Positions 61,048 through 64,000 of a DNA stretch of 64,000 bases are shown here, piece by piece. Each line of letters opens with the position of its first letter. The first letter of the stretch is position 1. Position numbers and translations under genes: made by a program. This DNA is from Bradyrhizobium erythrophlei (GTDB taxonomy: Bacteria; Pseudomonadota; Alphaproteobacteria; Rhizobiales; Xanthobacteraceae), in the NCBI RefSeq assembly GCF_900129505.1, contig NZ_LT670818.1:6171001-6235000 (forward strand). Direction: 5' to 3'. The notes below the pieces were generated by a model, which worked only from the letters and a program-made list of their open reading frames with translations, had not been told where the DNA came from and did no database searches.

Positions 61048-61227
61048 GATGAGCGGGGATGGGAAACGGAGCGTTGCCGAATGGCCCAAGCTACCGCGCC
61101 CATCCTCGACTCTACCGAAACGGACCTCCCACGATGTCCGCAGTTCGGTCGCTATCGGGAGTAAACCGGACGTCACGGGGATAGCCCAACTTGGTCGAGA
61201 TTGACCCGGAACGGACATGAACGGCCG

Positions 61228-61350
61228 CAGCGCACCAGGGTCCAGGCGAACTATGCCAACGCGCTGCAGGAGTTGACCAACTACTATCCGGGCCGCGACC
61301 GCAGCTTTCCACGAGCTGCTCGCAAAATGGCCGTAGTTTTCAGCAATTGA
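61228..61350 (+). pseudogene. possible C-terminal gene fragment
   Basis: Frame with 40 sense codons ending [23 protein letters not shown], then [20 protein letters not shown]. Codon choice is gene-like and there is no start codon upstream, so it could be the tail of a gene cut by a nearby insertion. No family recognised. Confidence 0.35.
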
Positions 61351-61391
61351 AGGCGGTCATCGAATTCGACGGATTGGTCGAGGTGACAACG

Positions 61392-61976
61392 ATGCGGAAT
61401 TTGTCTTTCGGACTTCGGCGATTGCTGTCGCTGATCGTGGGCCTTACCCTCTGGGCGGCCGCTGCTTGGCCTGCTGCGGCCGAGCCCTCCGCGGCGGGCC
61501 TGTGGCAGAAGATCGAGAACGGCGAGCCCCGGCTTTACGTGTTGGTCGTCGATCACAACGGCGTCTTCGAAGGCTTGATGGCGAAACTGTTCCCCAAGCC
61601 GGGCAGTACAGGCCCGCGGATCTGTTCGGAGTGCACCGACGACCGCAAGAACGCGCCATGGCTCGGTATCTCCTTCGTCCGCGACATGAAGCGCAATGGT
61701 CTGAAATATGAGAACGGCAACGTGCTCGATCCCCGCGACGGCAAGATCTACAGCGCCAAGATGACCTTGAGCCCGGATGGGCAGACCTTGACGCTGCGCG
61801 GCTATATCGGCATCTCGCTGCTCGGCCGCGACGAGACCTGGACCCGCCTGCCCGATAGCGCCATCGCCCAAGTCGATCCCGCCATCGTTGCCAAATATTT
61901 CCCCGCGCAGGCCGCCGCGATGAAGCCGCCCGCCACGACACCGGGGATGCAGAGAAAGATGGCGCCAGCGCATTAG
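61392..61976 (+). CDS. DUF2147 periplasmic protein
   Basis: 194 residues from the ATG at 61392 ([20 protein letters not shown]). Signal peptide cleaves near AAAEPS. The mature domain is DUF2147: [79 protein letters not shown] and [20 protein letters not shown] small lipocalin-like periplasmic barrel of unknown function. An earlier TTG in frame is possible but lacks sense. Confidence 0.9.
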   Translation: MRNLSFGLRRLLSLIVGLTLWAAAAWPAAAEPSAAGLWQKIENGEPRLYVLVVDHNGVFEGLMAKLFPKPGSTGPRICSECTDDRKNAPWLGISFVRDMKRNGLKYENGNVLDPRDGKIYSAKMTLSPDGQTLTLRGYIGISLLGRDETWTRLPDSAIAQVDPAIVAKYFPAQAAAMKPPATTPGMQRKMAPAH

Positions 61977-62050
61977 AGTTTCTATCCTCCCTGGGATTGT
62001 GAAGAGGGTAAAAGGGGAGGAAATGGTCTCGTCATCAATAGGCGAAAATG

Positions 62051-62121
62051 GAATTACGGGTTGCGGTAGGGAATTACGGTGACAGTGGAATTACGGTGAC
62101 AGTTGAATTACGGTGGCAGTG
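62051..62121. repeat. 17-bp tandem repeat next to an IS3 end
   Basis: GAATTACGGTGACAGTG at 62071-62087 and 62088-62104, then GAATTACGGTGGCAGTG at 62105-62121, with a half unit at 62051. It resembles short tandem units seen near REP-associated and IS transposases. It ends two bases before the IS3-type terminal sequence at 62123. Confidence 0.8.
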
Positions 62122-62122
62122 C

Positions 62123-62556
62123 TGGACTGCACCCCATAAGTGAGACACGGTAATTTCTGTGACAGGGCATTTTCACTTTGGGTTCATGGCTAGCGCGAAG
62201 TTGGTTTCGAACTCAAGTGGCGGGCGGTAGCCGAGGGCGGAGTGAAGACGCTCGGTGTTGTAGATGGTGCCGATGAAGACGCTGATGGAACGTCTTGCGT
62301 GCTCGATGTTCTTGAAGCGGCGGCCGTCGACTTCCTCGGTCTTGAGAGTCTTCATGAAGCTCTCGGCTTTGGCATTGTCGTAAGGATTGCCGGGCCTGCT
62401 CATGCTGACGGTGATATCATGGCCGGCGAGGCGCTGGCGATAATCGGTTGAAGCATATTGCACGCCACGATCGGAATGATGAATGAGACTGGCGGGCCTG
62501 GGCTTGCGATCGGCAAGCGCGTGATCCAGCGCTGCCGGCCTCCCGCGCTCGGCGGA
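62123..62556 (-). pseudogene. IS3-family transposase fragment (orfB, truncated)
   Basis: The end TGGACTGCACCCCATAAGTG (62123-62142) is an IS3-type terminus. The minus-strand frame 62173-62556 carries the last two catalytic residues of the DDE core: LIHHSDRGVQYAST, the NPYDNAKAESFMKTLKTEE block and YNTERLHSALGYRPPLEFE. Upstream of about 62556 the frame runs into unrelated sequence; the first Asp and the rest of orfB and orfA are missing. Not functional. Confidence 0.8.
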
Positions 62557-62670
62557 TTTGCGTGTAAAATCTAATTTCCCAAGCCGGATCAAGCTGTTTC
62601 TACCTGTCCAGTCCCGTTTGAAAAAATATTCTGGTTTTCCGAAATCCCAAATCACCTTATATCCGCAGCC

Positions 62671-63075
62671 GTCCACCCCACTTAAGGGGCATATCGCGAT
62701 CGTCACGGACGCGGGGCTGGATGCGATGGACGCGAGCGGTGCTGCTGACGAGAGCGCCTAACTTGCGGACGGAGAAGTCGTGTGGTCCTGACGCCTCGAC
62801 GCTGGCGTCAAGTTCGCGAAAACAAGTTTTCGCGGGCGACGGTGACAAGAAAGCCCGATCGCCGGGGAGAGCGCGAAGGAAGCCGTTAAAACCATTGCGT
62901 GCGGGGATGCCGGGTGATTTCCGGTGCGACCGCTGTGAATACTCGTGTGCATCTTGCACTACCACTTCGCACACGAGGCTGCGGGTGCACTGGGCACCCG
63001 GCATTCCCCACGCCCTCTTTCGGGGCGATCGGCTCTTGCAAAACTCGGGCGTTTCACGCCGCGAGATCGCTGATT
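62671..63075. repeat. Bradyrhizobium-type long dispersed repeat
   Basis: From CCACCCCACTTAAGGGG (62673) through GCTGCTGACGAGAGCGCC, GTCGTGTGGTCCTGACG, CGGGGAGAGCGCGAAGGAAG, AAAACCATTGCGTGCGGGG and GGGTGCACTGGGCACCCGG to TTTCACGCCGCGAGATCG (ends about 63075). I recognise this order of blocks from many Bradyrhizobium intergenic regions. It has several hairpins (GGGTGC..GCACCC type) and no conserved reading frame. Function unknown. Confidence 0.7.
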
Positions 63076-63342
63076 GATGTCTGGAGCATCGATTCCATGG
63101 ACAGGGATTCGCTCTTGACGAGCCTGAACCGCGCGCGGCCTTGCCACATCAAATTTTTCCGATTAAATCTGTTCCCGACATCAAGAGTTGAGCTGACGCT
63201 CGACGCCAACCTGCTCCCGAGCAAGGTGGCATCCCCGAACCGGGGAGATGCGGCCGATCCGGCAACAAACGGGACAGCGCCGCAAGCTTTCGTCAGCTTT
63301 GCCCGGGATGGCCGAGACCTGATGAACCAGAGGCGGTGCGGA
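63076..63342. other. spacer upstream of the threonine aldolase
   Basis: 267 bases without a supportable gene. The promoter of the downstream gene should be here. Confidence 0.4.
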
Positions 63343-64000
63343 ATGAGCGATCCCCAGCAATTTGCCAGCGACAATTATTCGGGAATCTGCCCCGAGGCCT
63401 GGGCCGCAATGGCAGCGGCGAACCAGGGCCAGGCGCCCGCCTATGGCGAGGACGAATGGACGGCGCGGGCCTCGGATGCCTTTCGCGTGCAGTTCGAAAC
63501 CGCATGCGAGGTGTTCTTTGTCTTCAACGGCACCGCGGCCAACTCGCTGGCGCTGGCCTCGCTCTGCCAGTCCTATCACAGCGTGATCTGTACGGCCTCG
63601 TCGCATGTCGAGACCGACGAGTGCGGCGCGCCGGAGTTCTTCTCCAACGGCTCGAAGCTGCTGGTGGCCCCATCTGCGGACGGCAAGCTGATGCCGCAGG
63701 CGATCCGCGCCATCGCGACCAATCGCAACGACATCCATTTTCCGAAGCCGCGCGTCGTGACCATCACCCAGCCGACCGAGACCGGACAGGTCTACAGCCT
63801 CGCCGAGTTGCGGGCGATTTCGGCGTGCTGCCGCGAACTCGGCTTGAGCCTGCACATGGACGGCGCGCGCTTTGCCAACGCCTGCGCCAGCCTCGGCTGC
63901 AGCCCCGCCGACATGACATGGCGCGCCGGCGTCGACGTGCTCTGTTTCGGCGGCACCAAGAACGGCATGGCCGTGGGCGAAGCGATCCTGTTCTTCAACG
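63343..64000 (+). CDS. ltaE: low-specificity L-threonine aldolase (3' end outside window)
   Basis: Starts with the ATG at 63343 (MSDPQQFASDNYSGICPEAW); GAGG lies about nine bases upstream. An in-frame ATG at 63322 is the alternative. 219 codons are visible. PLP-dependent fold type I: FNGTAANSLALASL, ASSHVETDECGAPEFF, ITQPTETGQVYSLAELRAI, LHMDGARFANA and the PLP lysine in CFGGTKNGMAVGE. It splits threonine or allo-threonine to glycine and acetaldehyde. The gene continues past base 64000. Confidence 0.92.
   Translation, partial: MSDPQQFASDNYSGICPEAWAAMAAANQGQAPAYGEDEWTARASDAFRVQFETACEVFFVFNGTAANSLALASLCQSYHSVICTASSHVETDECGAPEFFSNGSKLLVAPSADGKLMPQAIRAIATNRNDIHFPKPRVVTITQPTETGQVYSLAELRAISACCRELGLSLHMDGARFANACASLGCSPADMTWRAGVDVLCFGGTKNGMAVGEAILFFN

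Larger units (their letters stand above)
59190..61110 (+). mobile_element. group II intron with maturase
   Basis: Starts with GTGCGCCCCGAAGGCGCGG, a 5' boundary of the GUGYG type. It ends after the domain V hairpin and a domain VI-like helix (GGATGGG at 61057-61063 paired with CCCATCC at 61099-61105) at CTCGAC (61110). The intron RNA spans about 1.9 kb around one RT gene. Boundaries are estimated to a few bases. It sits in non-coding sequence between a CxxC gene and a DUF2147 gene. Exon sequence upstream reads CGCGTGTTGGCA, downstream TCTACCGAAACGG. Confidence 0.75.

Noticed and set aside
1..64000. Search for tRNA, rRNA and CRISPR arrays
   Set aside because: No cloverleaf with a T-loop, no rRNA motif, and no evenly spaced direct repeats with unique spacers were seen by eye. 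A tRNAscan or CRISPR finder would be decisive.

Overview
The window reads as chromosome of an alphaproteobacterium of the Bradyrhizobium/Nitrobacteraceae type. The evidence is high GC content, dense coding with strong GC3 bias, alphaproteobacterial gene order (lptF-lptG-lptD-surA-pdxA-rsmA; rpsF-rpsR-DUF2232-rplI; fabD-fabG-acpP-fabF-mltG-yicC-gmk; dnaB-alr and radA-cvpA-purF blocks), a GTTC-N7-GTTC LexA box, and intergenic palindromes and a long dispersed repeat that I recognise from Bradyrhizobium genomes. The genus is inference; no search was run and no rRNA or tRNA gene was seen.

Layout. 1-6.7 kb: 3' part of a LuxR-type regulator, an ATC-hydrolase-like gene broken by one in-frame TGA, an MFS exporter, an exported dienelactone-hydrolase-fold protein without its nucleophile and histidine, an orphan ABC solute-binding protein, and an NHL beta-propeller protein. 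6.8-11.7 kb: an SDR gene between two palindromic elements, then purF, cvpA and radA, with an SOS box in front of radA. 12-18.8 kb: an accessory block (DUF1330, a two-domain LTXXQ-like protein, SPFH, DUF2336, small hypotheticals, xth, a Cys-rich secreted peptide). 18.8-27.7 kb: alr, dnaB, cfa, a cytochrome c-like protein with a long disordered tail, rplI, DUF2232, rpsR and rpsF, with a candidate S6:S18 autoregulatory leader. 27.9-30.4 kb: a TetR regulator overlapping a fatty-acid desaturase and carrying a 21-bp operator, then a LysE exporter. 30.7-37.4 kb: fatty-acid synthesis genes, mltG, yicC and gmk. 37.5-41 kb: a secreted CWY-motif protein, a second orphan solute-binding protein and an alcohol dehydrogenase. 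41-48.7 kb: the outer-membrane biogenesis operon, divergent from pepA-holC. 51-54.7 kb: a lipoprotein, an ABC-F ATPase and an SDR.

The last 9 kb are accessory. They hold RlpA, a second CWY-motif protein, an L,D-transpeptidase with a degenerate second domain copy, an IS5-type remnant, a PilZ gene with a 30-residue membrane peptide, a CxxC protein, a nearly complete group II intron with its maturase (about 59190-61110), DUF2147, a 17-bp tandem repeat, a truncated IS3 transposase, a Bradyrhizobium-type dispersed repeat, and the start of a low-specificity threonine aldolase that runs off the window.

Taken together, most of the conserved genes serve envelope building (LPS export, OMP folding, fatty acids, peptidoglycan, cyclopropane and unsaturated lipids) plus replication, repair and translation. 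I found no clear defence system, CRISPR array or biosynthetic cluster. The most unusual points are the degenerate DLH-fold protein, the split-domain L,D-transpeptidase, the SOS box at radA, and the two CWY-motif secreted proteins.
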